A stretch of 64,000 bases of DNA from Lysobacterales bacterium (GCA_016721015.1 JADKJL010000011.1:62001-126000); one strand, 5' to 3'; positions 43,226 to 51,747 are shown, numbered from the stretch's first letter. The notes: generated from the sequence alone by a model not told the origin. A program made the numbers and translations.

Positions 43226-44167
43226 GTGAGACAGGCAAATCGAATTCTCGCAGGCAGCATGCTGGCGCTGACCCTTTCGTTGGCACTGGGCACGCCCGCT
43301 CAAGCGCAAGATGCAGACGTGCACGAGCCATCTCCGGCAGAACGGGCCCGTCCGGATGACAGTGTGGCGGGCAGTGAGAAGCTGCTGCTGACCGCTGGTG
43401 TCAGCGAGCTTGAAGGAGCGGCGGGTGGCGGCCTCACCCCTTGGGCCGTGATCGGCGGCTATGGCACGCGTGACCAGATCGGCGCGAGTGCGTTCTACAC
43501 GCGTGTCAACGTACCGGACTATCACCTTGACGGCGCCGGCGCCCTGATCGGATTTCTGGATCGCATCGAGTTCTCGGTGGCGCAGCAGCGATTCGACACC
43601 GAAGCCGTCGGCGCGGCGCTGGGCCTTGGTCGTGGTTTCACCTTTCGCCAGAACATCATTGGCCTCAAGGTCAAGCTCGCCGGGGATGCGGTACTCGAAC
43701 AGGATTCGTGGCTTCCACAATTATCGGTCGGCGCGCAATTCAAGAAGAATGATCGCGGCGCGGTGCTCGAGGCAATCGGTGCCAAGGACGATCACGGCAT
43801 CGATTTCTATGCCAGTGCGACCAAGCTGTATCTGGCTCAAAGCATCCTCGCGAATGTCACCTTGCGCTTCACCCGAGCGAACCAGATCGGCATCCTCGGA
43901 TTCGGCGGCGACCGCAATGACAACTACACGGCGCAGCTGGAAGGTTCGCTTGCCTGGCTGCTGAGTCGCAACCTGGCGATTGGCGCCGAATACCGCATGA
44001 AACCGGACAATCTCGGCATCGCAGGCGAGGACGACTGGTTCGATGCCTTCATCGCCTGGGCGCCGGGCAAGCATGTCTCGCTGACGCTCGCCTATGCCGA
44101 TCTCGGCAATATCGTGATCAAGGATCGCCAGCGTGGTTTGTATGCGTCGGTCCAGATCGGCTTCTGA
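43226..44167 (+). CDS. DUF3034 family outer-membrane protein
   Basis: A 313-residue exported protein with signal peptide MLALTLSLALGTPAQAQ. The mature part has alternating hydrophobic strands and aromatic ends typical of an outer-membrane barrel, finishing in SVQIGF with a terminal Phe. Family marks are VSELEGAAGGGLTPWAVIGG and the middle GRGFTFRQNIIGLKVKLAGD. The DUF3034 family has no assigned function. The start is uncertain: GTG at 43226 and ATG at 43259 both yield a signal peptide. It sits third in the cupredoxin/HAMP/truncated-haemoglobin operon, which suggests passage or binding of a small ligand at the outer membrane. Confidence 0.8.
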   Translation: MRQANRILAGSMLALTLSLALGTPAQAQDADVHEPSPAERARPDDSVAGSEKLLLTAGVSELEGAAGGGLTPWAVIGGYGTRDQIGASAFYTRVNVPDYHLDGAGALIGFLDRIEFSVAQQRFDTEAVGAALGLGRGFTFRQNIIGLKVKLAGDAVLEQDSWLPQLSVGAQFKKNDRGAVLEAIGAKDDHGIDFYASATKLYLAQSILANVTLRFTRANQIGILGFGGDRNDNYTAQLEGSLAWLLSRNLAIGAEYRMKPDNLGIAGEDDWFDAFIAWAPGKHVSLTLAYADLGNIVIKDRQRGLYASVQIGF

Positions 44168-44187
44168 TTCCACAAGAGGGATATGAC

Positions 44188-44661
44188 GTGAAAGCTGGAT
44201 CAATTCTTTTGAATGCCTTGCTGCTCGGCGTGCTCGGTGCCGGCCTGACGATCGGCCAGTTCGGGCGCGCGGATGAGAATCCGGCCCCGGCCGATCCTGC
44301 CTTGCTGCCGGTTTTTGAACAATTCGGTGGTAAACCGGGTATCGATGCTCTGATGGAGGATTTCATGATCCGGTTGATCGACGATCCGCGCACACGCGAC
44401 TACTTTGCCGAAGCCGACCAGAAGCACATCAAGCAAATGCTGGCCGAACAGTTTTGCGTGATTCTCGGCGGTCCTTGCACCTATACCGGCAAGGGTATGA
44501 AGGAGACGCACGCAAGACTTGCGATCAATGAAGGCGGATTCAACGCCCTGGTCGAGGATCTGCAACTGGCGATGGACATGCACAAGATCCCGTTCCGCGC
44601 GCAGAACAAGCTGCTGGCAAAGCTCGCGCCGATGCATCGCGAGATCGTCACGCGTCCCTAG
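44188..44661 (+). CDS. Exported group 1 truncated haemoglobin
   Basis: A 157-residue protein with an N-terminal export or anchor segment (LLNALLLGVLGAGLTIGQFG) followed by a group 1 truncated globin. FEQFGGKPGIDALMEDF is the N-terminal helix region. LGGPCTYTGKGMKETH contains the Gly-Gly turn, and H108 is the likely proximal haem ligand. The position where many members have a distal Tyr appears to be Met (DFM). Truncated globins bind oxygen or nitric oxide and are usually cytoplasmic, so a leader peptide is notable. The GTG start has AGAGGGAT upstream. The TAG stop (44659-44661) straddles the left end of a 191-bp repeat element. Last gene of the four-gene operon. Confidence 0.85.
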   Translation: MKAGSILLNALLLGVLGAGLTIGQFGRADENPAPADPALLPVFEQFGGKPGIDALMEDFMIRLIDDPRTRDYFAEADQKHIKQMLAEQFCVILGGPCTYTGKGMKETHARLAINEGGFNALVEDLQLAMDMHKIPFRAQNKLLAKLAPMHREIVTRP

Positions 44662-44850
44662 CAGCCTGTCGGACTTAACTCGGCCGGGCTGCGAATCCGT
44701 CTGAACGGCCCATATTTCCGCCGCTTTTTGACCCATAGCACCACTATGGGTCTGCAAACCGTCGAAGCGCGTCACAACAGCGAACGCTGGTCAAATCTGG
44801 CCTCGCTCAGCCGAATTCTCGCCTCAACCGGCAAAGTCCGACAGGCTGCT
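44660..44850. mobile_element. 191-bp MITE-like element with 17-bp terminal inverted repeats
   Basis: AGCAGCCTGTCGGACTT (44660-44676) and its exact complement (44834-44850) bound a non-coding unit. Its centre is a hairpin: GACCCATAG (44730-44738) pairs with CTATGGGTC (44744-44752), a 9-bp stem. The unit has no frame that looks coding. It touches the 163-bp element at 44851 with no base between, and its first two bases complete the stop codon of the truncated haemoglobin gene. Confidence 0.75.
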
Positions 44851-45013
44851 AGGAGCCACGGCGGCAGAAATCTTCGGGCTGCGATTGCGCTCTCATCCTT
44901 GGGCAGCGCCAATCGTCGGGCTTGCATGGAACGACTGAGCACGCCCTCCGATCGACTCCGCCCGTGGCGATATCACAATCTCGCTATCCAAAGTTCCTGC
45001 CTCCCAGGCTCCT
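44851..45013 (+). mobile_element. 163-bp MITE-like element, copy 2
   Basis: Inverted relative to the copy at 40621-40783 and the same length. The right terminus keeps AGGCTCCT while the left end has AGGAGCCACGGCGG, so its terminal repeats are slightly decayed compared with copy 1. The two copies bracket the four-gene cupredoxin-to-globin operon. Confidence 0.75.
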
Positions 45014-45206
45014 GGCGCAGGTGATCGTCAATGCGGTCTTGTCAATTGACCCGGCGCGGGTGCTTTGCGCGTGATTGTCATCCAGCTCTGCCGATGACGA
45101 TGCAGCTCACTCTGGCATGATGGCAGCGACGGCCCGGTAAAGTCGCCGCGCCCCTATAATCGCTTTTCCGCGGCGATGGCTGCACGGTGACGAGACGGTC
45201 GAGTCG

Positions 45207-45695
45207 ATGAATGTCGAACCCACCCTGGCGCTCTACCAGAACTGGTCCGCCAACGCGCTCGTCGTGTCGGCCACCTTCATCGCCGTCGCCGCCGTCGTCC
45301 TGGTTCACTACGAAGGTCTGGTTGCGCTGTCCATGCGGCTGGCAGGCCGCAATGGCCAGCGCAGGCGCAAGGTGCTGTACGCAATTGCCGCGATTCTTGT
45401 CCTGCACATTGTCGAGATCTGGATCTTCGGACTGACCTGCTGGCTGCTGCTGATGTGGCCCGCCTGTGGGCATATCGAGGGTGCGCCGAACCTGAATCTG
45501 TTCGATGCCGTTTATCTTTCGGCGGTCACCTATTCCACGGTCGGATTTGGCGATCTTGCGCCGGTCGGTGTCGTGCGCTTCCTGATTGGAACCGAGTCGC
45601 TGGCCGGGTTTGTGCTGATCACCTGGTCGGCCTCGTTCACCTATCTGGAGATGGCACATTTCTGGGACAGGCTTGGCAGCGATCATCGCCGCTAA
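45207..45695 (+). CDS. Two-pore-domain-type potassium channel-like protein
   Basis: A 162-residue membrane protein with helices near residues 17-33, 50-80 and 125-145, and a pore loop containing TYSTVGFGDLAP around residues 106-118. TVGFGD is the potassium selectivity filter, a close variant of TVGYGD. The fold fits the small Ion_trans_2 class, which would assemble as a tetramer. No cytoplasmic ligand-binding (RCK or cyclic nucleotide) domain is present, so gating is not evident. The ATG at 45207 is supported by family spacing only. It stands alone between the repeat elements and kgtP. Confidence 0.82.
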   Translation: MNVEPTLALYQNWSANALVVSATFIAVAAVVLVHYEGLVALSMRLAGRNGQRRRKVLYAIAAILVLHIVEIWIFGLTCWLLLMWPACGHIEGAPNLNLFDAVYLSAVTYSTVGFGDLAPVGVVRFLIGTESLAGFVLITWSASFTYLEMAHFWDRLGSDHRR

Positions 45696-45750
45696 TGCGC
45701 GCCCATCATCGCTGCCGGCCGGGAAATGAGCTGACATGGAGTCCTGACCG

Positions 45751-47028
45751 ATGCCGATGACCTCGGCCCAACGCCTTCGCTCGATCTTCAGTGGTTCGAT
45801 CGGCAACCTGGTCGAATGGTATGACTGGTACGTCTACGCGGCGTTCTCGCTCTACTTCGCCAAGGCCTTTTTCCCGCAGGGCGATCGCACCGCGCAATTG
45901 CTGAATACCGCGGCCGTGTTTGCTGTGGGTTTCCTGATGCGCCCGCTTGGCGGTTGGCTGATGGGCTTGTGGGCCGATCGACATGGGCGCAAATCGGCGC
46001 TGATGTTGTCGGTGACCTTGATGTGCGCCGGCTCATTGATGATCGCGCTGACTCCCGGCTATGCGTCGATCGGCGTCGCTGCGCCGATTTTGCTGGTGCT
46101 TGCGCGCCTGCTGCAGGGCCTCAGCGTCGGCGGCGAATATGGCACTTCGGCCACCTACCTGAGCGAAATGGCAACCCGCGAGCATCGCGGCTTCTGGTCG
46201 AGTTTCCAATACGTCACCCTGATCCTCGGCCAACTGCTCGCGCTGGCCGTGCTGATCCTGCTCCAGGTTTTACTCGATGCCGAGCAGATCGATGCCTGGG
46301 GCTGGCGCATTCCGTTTGTGATTGGTGCCATGTGTGCGGTCACCGCACTGTATTTGCGACGCAATATGGCGGAGACCGAATCGTTTGCGAAGTCGGCTCA
46401 CAGCAAAAGGTCGGACAGTTCGCTGGGTGCCTTGCTGCGCCATCCGCGCGCCATCGTGACGGTGATCGGCTTGACCCTCGGCGGCACGGTCGCCTTCTAT
46501 ACCTACACGACCTACATGCTCAAGTTCCTGGTCAACAGCGTCGGCATGAACCGTCCGACTGCGACCCTGGTTTCGGCATCCACGCTGATCGTTTACATGC
46601 TGCTGCAGCCGCTGGTCGGCGCGCTATCGGATCGGATTGGCAGGCGCCCGATCCTGATCGGTTTTGGCGTGCTTGGAACCCTGCTGACTGTGCCGATACT
46701 CAGTGCGCTTGGCCACGTCGACAGTCCGCTCGAGGCGTTTGCCCTGATCATGCTGGCCTTGTTGATCGTTTCCGGATACACCGCGATCAACGCAGTCGTC
46801 AAGGCGGAGCTGTTTCCGGTGGAGATCCGGGCGCTGGGTGTCGGTTTGCCGTATGCGTTGACCGTGTCGATCTTCGGCGGAAGCGCCGAATACATCGCCC
46901 TGTGGTTCAAGAGCGCCGGCCATGAAGCCGGGTTTTACTGGTATGTGACGGCGTGCATCGCAGTATCCCTGCTGGTCTATGTGCTGATGCCGGATACCCG
47001 GCGAACCTCGCTGATCGATGCCGATTGA
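45751..47028 (+). CDS. kgtP: 2-oxoglutarate:H+ symporter KgtP-like (MHS family)
   Basis: A 425-residue MHS-type transporter extremely similar in pattern to E. coli KgtP, which imports 2-oxoglutarate. GNLVEWYDWYVYAAFSLYFA at helix 1, LLNTAAVFAVGFLMRPLGGW, ADRHGRKSALMLSVTLMCAG, and RLLQGLSVGGEYGTSATYLS all align with KgtP by memory. A basic loop follows helix 6 and the C-terminus is short. The ATG at 45751 gives the family start. Substrate specificity for other dicarboxylates cannot be excluded. It is followed by pilU after about 100 bases but is functionally unrelated. Confidence 0.87.
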   Translation: MPMTSAQRLRSIFSGSIGNLVEWYDWYVYAAFSLYFAKAFFPQGDRTAQLLNTAAVFAVGFLMRPLGGWLMGLWADRHGRKSALMLSVTLMCAGSLMIALTPGYASIGVAAPILLVLARLLQGLSVGGEYGTSATYLSEMATREHRGFWSSFQYVTLILGQLLALAVLILLQVLLDAEQIDAWGWRIPFVIGAMCAVTALYLRRNMAETESFAKSAHSKRSDSSLGALLRHPRAIVTVIGLTLGGTVAFYTYTTYMLKFLVNSVGMNRPTATLVSASTLIVYMLLQPLVGALSDRIGRRPILIGFGVLGTLLTVPILSALGHVDSPLEAFALIMLALLIVSGYTAINAVVKAELFPVEIRALGVGLPYALTVSIFGGSAEYIALWFKSAGHEAGFYWYVTACIAVSLLVYVLMPDTRRTSLIDAD

Positions 47029-47131
47029 TGCGCGTGGCAGCGGTGCAGCGTGCGGCCGGTCGCAGCCAACACGATTGTTGCCGGTGTAAGATGCCCGCAA
47101 TTCCGGGTTGACCCGGCGCAGGGAGATGCTC

Positions 47132-48262
47132 ATGAGCAGCGTTGATTTCACCTCGTTCCTGAAGCTGATGGTGCACAAGAAGGCTTCGGATCTTTTCATC
47201 ACGGCCGGGGTTGCGCCTTCGATGAAGGTGCACGGGCGGATCTCGCCGATCACCCAGAACGCCCTGACGCCGCAGCAGGCGCGCGACATGGTGCTCAACG
47301 TGATGACACCTTCGCAGCGCGAGGAGTTCGAGAAGACCCACGAGTGCCAGTTCGCCATCGCCGTCACCGGGGTCGGTCGTTTCCGTGTCTCGTGCTTCTA
47401 CCAGCGCAATTGTGTGGGCATGGTCCTGCGCCGTATCGAGACGCGCATCCCGACGGTCGACGAGCTGAACCTGCCGCCGGTGATCAAGACTCTGGCGATG
47501 ACCAAGCGCGGCATCATCATCTTCGTCGGCGCGACCGGTACCGGCAAATCGACCTCGCTGGCGGCGATGCTCGGCTATCGCAACCTCAATTCGACCGGGC
47601 ACATCATCACCATCGAGGATCCGATCGAATACGTGCACAAGCACGAGGGCTGCATCATTACCCAGCGCGAGCTCGGCATCGACACCGATTCCTGGGAGAA
47701 CGCGCTGAAGAACACGCTGCGCCAGGCGCCTGATGTGATCATGATCGGCGAGGTGCGTACCCGCGAAACGATGGAGCACGCAATCAACTTCTCGGAAACA
47801 GGCCATCTCTGCCTGTGTACCCTGCACGCGAACAATGCCAACCAGGCGATGGATCGCATCATACATTTCTTCGCCGAAGACCGGCGCTCGCAGCTGTTCA
47901 TGGATCTGTCGCTGAACCTCAAGGGCGTCGTCGCCCAGCAGCTCATCCCTACCCCGGATGGAAAATCCCGGCGCGTCGCGATCGAGGTGCTGCTCGGCAC
48001 GCCGCTGGTGCAGGACTACATCCGCCAGGGCGACATCCACAAGCTCAAGGATGTCATGAAGGAGTCGACCAACCTCGGCATGAAGACCTTCGACCAGGCC
48101 TTGTTCGAGCTCTACCAGGCCGGCGAAATCTCCTACGAGGATGCGCTGCGCCATGCCGATTCGACCAACGAGGTGCGCCTGAAGATCAAGCTTGCCCAGG
48201 GTGGCGATGCGCATACCTTGTCGCAGGGTCTGGATGGCGTCGAGCTCAGCGAGACGACGTGA
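47132..48262 (+). CDS. pilU: Type IV pilus retraction ATPase PilU
   Basis: A 376-residue PilT-family hexameric ATPase that assists PilT in retracting type IV pili, acting on the cytoplasmic face of the machine. The Walker A motif is G133-ATGTGKS. The Asp-box (IEDPIEYVHKHEG), Walker B (APDVIMIGEVRTRETM) and His-box (GHLCLCTLHANNANQAMDRI) are all present. The C-terminal tail beyond the PilT core and the N-terminal KLMVHKKASDLFITAGVAPS match PilU rather than PilT. AGGGAG six bases before the ATG at 47132 decides this start over 47126 and 47108. The gene is usually directly after pilT, which is not in this window. Confidence 0.92.
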   Translation: MSSVDFTSFLKLMVHKKASDLFITAGVAPSMKVHGRISPITQNALTPQQARDMVLNVMTPSQREEFEKTHECQFAIAVTGVGRFRVSCFYQRNCVGMVLRRIETRIPTVDELNLPPVIKTLAMTKRGIIIFVGATGTGKSTSLAAMLGYRNLNSTGHIITIEDPIEYVHKHEGCIITQRELGIDTDSWENALKNTLRQAPDVIMIGEVRTRETMEHAINFSETGHLCLCTLHANNANQAMDRIIHFFAEDRRSQLFMDLSLNLKGVVAQQLIPTPDGKSRRVAIEVLLGTPLVQDYIRQGDIHKLKDVMKESTNLGMKTFDQALFELYQAGEISYEDALRHADSTNEVRLKIKLAQGGDAHTLSQGLDGVELSETT

Positions 48263-48297
48263 GGCGTCCGGCGGACGCGTCCGCGGCGGCTTGATCG

Positions 48298-49851
48298 GTG
48301 TCGACAAGCACAAGGGAGGCGCAGCTCGCGAAGTTGCGCCGGGTCTGGGGCGCGCTCGGCCACGATGATCCGCTGTGGGCAGTGCTTTCGCACAACGACA
48401 AGCGCGGAGGCCGCTGGCAAGCCGACGAGTTTCTCGCCACCGGACAAATCGAAATCGACAACCAGCTCGCCGCGCTCGCGCCGAGCGGTTATCCATCGCG
48501 GCGTGATCTGGCGATCGATTTCGGCTGCGGTGCAGGACGCCTGTCGCGGGCGTTGGCCGCTCATTTCGAAAACGTGATCGGAATCGACGTTTCAGCCAGC
48601 ATGATCCGAGCGGCACGGCGTCTGAATGCCGATATCGCGAACATCGAATTCCGCGAGAACACCGGCGGCGAGCTGGCCGGCATCGACGATGCAAGTGTCG
48701 ACTTCGTGTTTTCCCACATCACCCTGCAACACATCCCAACCGCGCTTGCGCTCGGCTATGTCGAGGAGTTCCTGCGCATCCTCGCACCGGGGGGTGTGGC
48801 CGTGTTCCAGTTCGTGGAGAGCAGCGATGAAAGCTGGCGTGGTCGATTGTTCGGGCTGGCTTCCAATCGCTGGCTCAATCCACTGCGCCGCCTGCTCTGG
48901 CGCCGTCGCGAGGTGTTCGAGATGCATGTACTTCCGGAGCGTGCACTGCGTGAACGGCTCGGCCGTCATTCCGGCATGCACTTGCTTGCTGATGGCGAGG
49001 ATGGATCGGCCGGTTCCGGCTGGCGCGGCAGGCGCTGGAGTGTGGTCAACCGTGACGAGCAGCCGCAGCGGATCGCTTGCGACGGCTATGCGTTGTTCGC
49101 CTATCCGAGCGACCTGCATATTGGTGCGCCGATCATCGCCGGTAGCGAGCATGAGCCGCATGTGGCTGCTGTGTTGCGCGAACGTCTAAAACTTGGCGAC
49201 GTCGTGCTCGATGTCGGTGCGAACATCGGCAATTTCACGATGCTTGCCGCATCGCGGGTTGGGCCGGGCGGACGCGTCATCGCGGTGGAGCCGATTGCGC
49301 GCAACCGGCGGTTGATTGGCTTGGCTGCTCACGCCAACCGCTTCAAGCAGATCGAGATCATCGCCGGTGCCGCGAGTGATCGAGTCGGCACGATCGATTT
49401 GCGCACCCATCCGCAAACCTCGAACAGCGCGACGGCTGCCGCTGCCGGCGAGCGTCTGCGCGAGGACTGTGGTCGCAGCTCTTGCGTGCCCGCGCTGCTG
49501 CTCGACGATGTGCTCGCCGATCTCGATCGTCTGGATCTGGTCAAGATCGACATCGAAGGTATGGAGCCACTTGCGCTGCGCGGACTCGAGCGCAGCCTGT
49601 CCCGACTGCGCCCTGTTCTGCTCAGCGAGTTCCACCCGTGGGCCATTGCGCACGCGACGGCGACCGAAGCCATCGACTATCTGCACTGGTTGCGCCGCCT
49701 GTATCCAGCGATCACGATCCTGCACCGCGATGGCAGTCGCGAACGCTGCACCGAGCCCGAAGCCGTGATGCAGGCATGGCGCGAGGCAAACCGGCGTGCC
49801 GGACTCGGCGATCGCCTGCATCTGGATCTGTTGCTGGCCATCGACGATTGA
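48298..49851 (+). CDS. Fused methyltransferase: class I SAM domain plus FkbM domain
   Basis: A 517-residue protein with two S-adenosylmethionine methyltransferase domains. Domain one spans residues about 60-190: AIDFGCGAGRLSRALA (motif I near 72-86), VIGIDVSASMI, and FRENTGGELAGIDDASVDFV. Domain two (about 280-510) is of FkbM type: VVLDVGANIGNFTMLAASRV near residue 302, VIAVEPIARNRRLI, and DLVKIDIEGMEPLALRGLE, the diagnostic FkbM motif. FkbM proteins often methylate sugar or glycan hydroxyls. Being next to pilU suggests, but does not prove, a surface glycan or pilin-modification role. The start is a GTG at 48298, 35 bases after pilU, with a GC-rich hairpin (GCGTCC-GGC-GGACGC) between. Confidence 0.83.
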   Translation: MSTSTREAQLAKLRRVWGALGHDDPLWAVLSHNDKRGGRWQADEFLATGQIEIDNQLAALAPSGYPSRRDLAIDFGCGAGRLSRALAAHFENVIGIDVSASMIRAARRLNADIANIEFRENTGGELAGIDDASVDFVFSHITLQHIPTALALGYVEEFLRILAPGGVAVFQFVESSDESWRGRLFGLASNRWLNPLRRLLWRRREVFEMHVLPERALRERLGRHSGMHLLADGEDGSAGSGWRGRRWSVVNRDEQPQRIACDGYALFAYPSDLHIGAPIIAGSEHEPHVAAVLRERLKLGDVVLDVGANIGNFTMLAASRVGPGGRVIAVEPIARNRRLIGLAAHANRFKQIEIIAGAASDRVGTIDLRTHPQTSNSATAAAAGERLREDCGRSSCVPALLLDDVLADLDRLDLVKIDIEGMEPLALRGLERSLSRLRPVLLSEFHPWAIAHATATEAIDYLHWLRRLYPAITILHRDGSRERCTEPEAVMQAWREANRRAGLGDRLHLDLLLAIDD

Positions 49852-50067
49852 GCGCGATGGCAAATGAGGGCGGCGTCAGCGTCGCCATCCTGTCGGCGAG
49901 CTGACGCCATTGCGCAAAACCGTAGCCCGTAGCGGCGACGATGCCGATGCCTTCATGACCTCATCGGCTCTCGCCTGCCTGATGCAGCAGCGCCAGAAGA
50001 CGCGGAGCCCTTCTTTCGAGGCAACTCGGGACATTTCCCTTTGCGAAGAAATGTCCCGCGTGTTCGC

Positions 50068-51747
50068 TCAAGGGCTCAGGTTGACATCCTCGATCATCTC
50101 GATGCCCTTCGGCGTCGCATTGATGCGCATGTCGATCGACTGGATCCAGCGCGCATAGAGCTTGTAAAGTGCCGTTTGCGCTTCCACATCTGCCTTTTGC
50201 TGATCCGGCATCATTGCCGAAAAGCGCGTCAGCATGGTACCGAGAAGGTCATAGAACGCACCGGTGAACGCCGCATGCATCAACTGGCCGTCGGCGGCTG
50301 TCGGTGCGCTCAGGAAGGCGGAGAGATCGATTCCACCACCCATGCTGACCGCCATCGCGGTGTCGTTCGCCGCGATCTGCATCGATGGCGCATGGCCGAC
50401 CTCGGTCGGAACGATTCCGGCCGGAAGATCGACCGCCTTGCCGTCGAGAGCGAGTTTGAAATCACGCAGGCCGGGAAGTGCCATTTGCGCCATGCCGATC
50501 ATGCCCATCGGGTTGGAGCTGCCGATCAGCACGGCGGCGGAAGCGTCGGGGCTGCCGCTTTCAGGGATATCGAGCCGATTGATCATCACGCGCAGGCCTG
50601 TGAAATCACTCAACGGAGGCGGCACAACCTGGGTCAGTTGCTGTTTGGCGCTGGCAGCCGCCTCGTTCAACGATGCGAGCGCGCCGCAGCGATACGGGGA
50701 GTTGACGATCGCATTGCTGCGTTCGACCAGGAAATCCTTGATCTTGAGGATCGGCAGCGACAGGGCGATGTCATAGAGAACGGTCGAACTCGCCGCCGAT
50801 CCGGGCGGCGGCGAGGACAACTTCATCACTGAACTGGCCAGTTCGGAATCGAGATCGAGGCGGCCGTTGGCGGTGAAATGCTGTCCGTCGAAGCGTGTGT
50901 AACCCATCACCATGCGCGGCGTGTGTGCGGCGAGTCCATCGAACTCGCTGCGGCAGACCGCGTCAAGCTTCGCCGGCGTGTCGGTGGCCAGGCTGGCGAA
51001 TGCCGCATAGCCCGGATCGTTGTCGATCAAGCCGACGATGCGCTTGAAATCGATCCAGCCGCTGCCATAGGGCAGATAACCCTCGGCCTTGTTGAAGCTC
51101 GTCAGGCCACCCGTCGATTCGAGGCTTTCGTTGGGGCGATCGAGTCCGAGTACGCGTCGGCGCAAACTCGCGTCGGCCTTGTCGGGCAGGGCGGACACGA
51201 CCAGATGTCGACCTTCGATCGCGATCAGCACCTCGGCCTTGTCCATGTCGACCGTCCAGATGTCCTGATCGCCGATACGCGTGGCGGCAAGTTTGGCGCC
51301 GGCATTCTCTTCCACCCGCGCGACCATCGCGCGGAATTTATCCGCATCACCCAGTTCGATGCGCAGCACGGGAACCAGGCCAACGCCATAGAACGCGGCG
51401 CGGGCTTTTGTCGAAAAGCCGATTTCGGCCCACTTGTCCGGCGTATCGCGTTCGCGCAGCTCGGCGAGGATCGCCTTGATCACCCGCTTGGCCTGGGCTG
51501 TTTTCGCATTGTCCTGGTCGGGCAGGCGATCGAGCATGCTGTCATACATCCCGAGCAGGTTTGGCCACGCGCCTTGCATCATCCGCGTCCAGGTCTGCAC
51601 GGCGGCTTCAGGCGATGGTTCGGTATTGGCCATCACAAATGCGGTATCGGCGGGCACGAAAGCCAGCGGCGAGTCGCTGTCGGCGGGCTTGCTGCAGGCG
51701 GTGACGAGAATCAGTGCCATGAGCAGGCTTGAGCGGGATTTCGACAT
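50068..51747 (-). CDS. Large lipoprotein of unknown function
   Basis: Not assigned to a characterised family. A 559-residue lipoprotein: signal peptide SSLLMALILVTAC with the lipidated Cys at residue 18. The start region PLAFVPADTAFVMANTEP resembles DUF3352-like periplasmic proteins, in which AFVPADTxxxV opens the mature domain. The rest is mixed alpha/beta without catalytic motifs. The C-terminal part contains LYARWIQSIDMRINATPKGI. The ATG at 51747 is supported by AAGGATAC eight bases upstream. It lies downstream of pyrB on the same strand with a 78-base gap, so it may be read from the pyrB operon, but no functional link is evident. Confidence 0.7.
   Translation of the reverse strand: MSKSRSSLLMALILVTACSKPADSDSPLAFVPADTAFVMANTEPSPEAAVQTWTRMMQGAWPNLLGMYDSMLDRLPDQDNAKTAQAKRVIKAILAELRERDTPDKWAEIGFSTKARAAFYGVGLVPVLRIELGDADKFRAMVARVEENAGAKLAATRIGDQDIWTVDMDKAEVLIAIEGRHLVVSALPDKADASLRRRVLGLDRPNESLESTGGLTSFNKAEGYLPYGSGWIDFKRIVGLIDNDPGYAAFASLATDTPAKLDAVCRSEFDGLAAHTPRMVMGYTRFDGQHFTANGRLDLDSELASSVMKLSSPPPGSAASSTVLYDIALSLPILKIKDFLVERSNAIVNSPYRCGALASLNEAAASAKQQLTQVVPPPLSDFTGLRVMINRLDIPESGSPDASAAVLIGSSNPMGMIGMAQMALPGLRDFKLALDGKAVDLPAGIVPTEVGHAPSMQIAANDTAMAVSMGGGIDLSAFLSAPTAADGQLMHAAFTGAFYDLLGTMLTRFSAMMPDQQKADVEAQTALYKLYARWIQSIDMRINATPKGIEMIEDVNLSP

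Noticed and set aside
47033..47052. Weak sigma-54-like word TGGCAGCGGTGCAGC upstream of pilU
   Set aside because: GG and GC spacing fits but the -12 element (CAGC) and part of the -24 element do not match.
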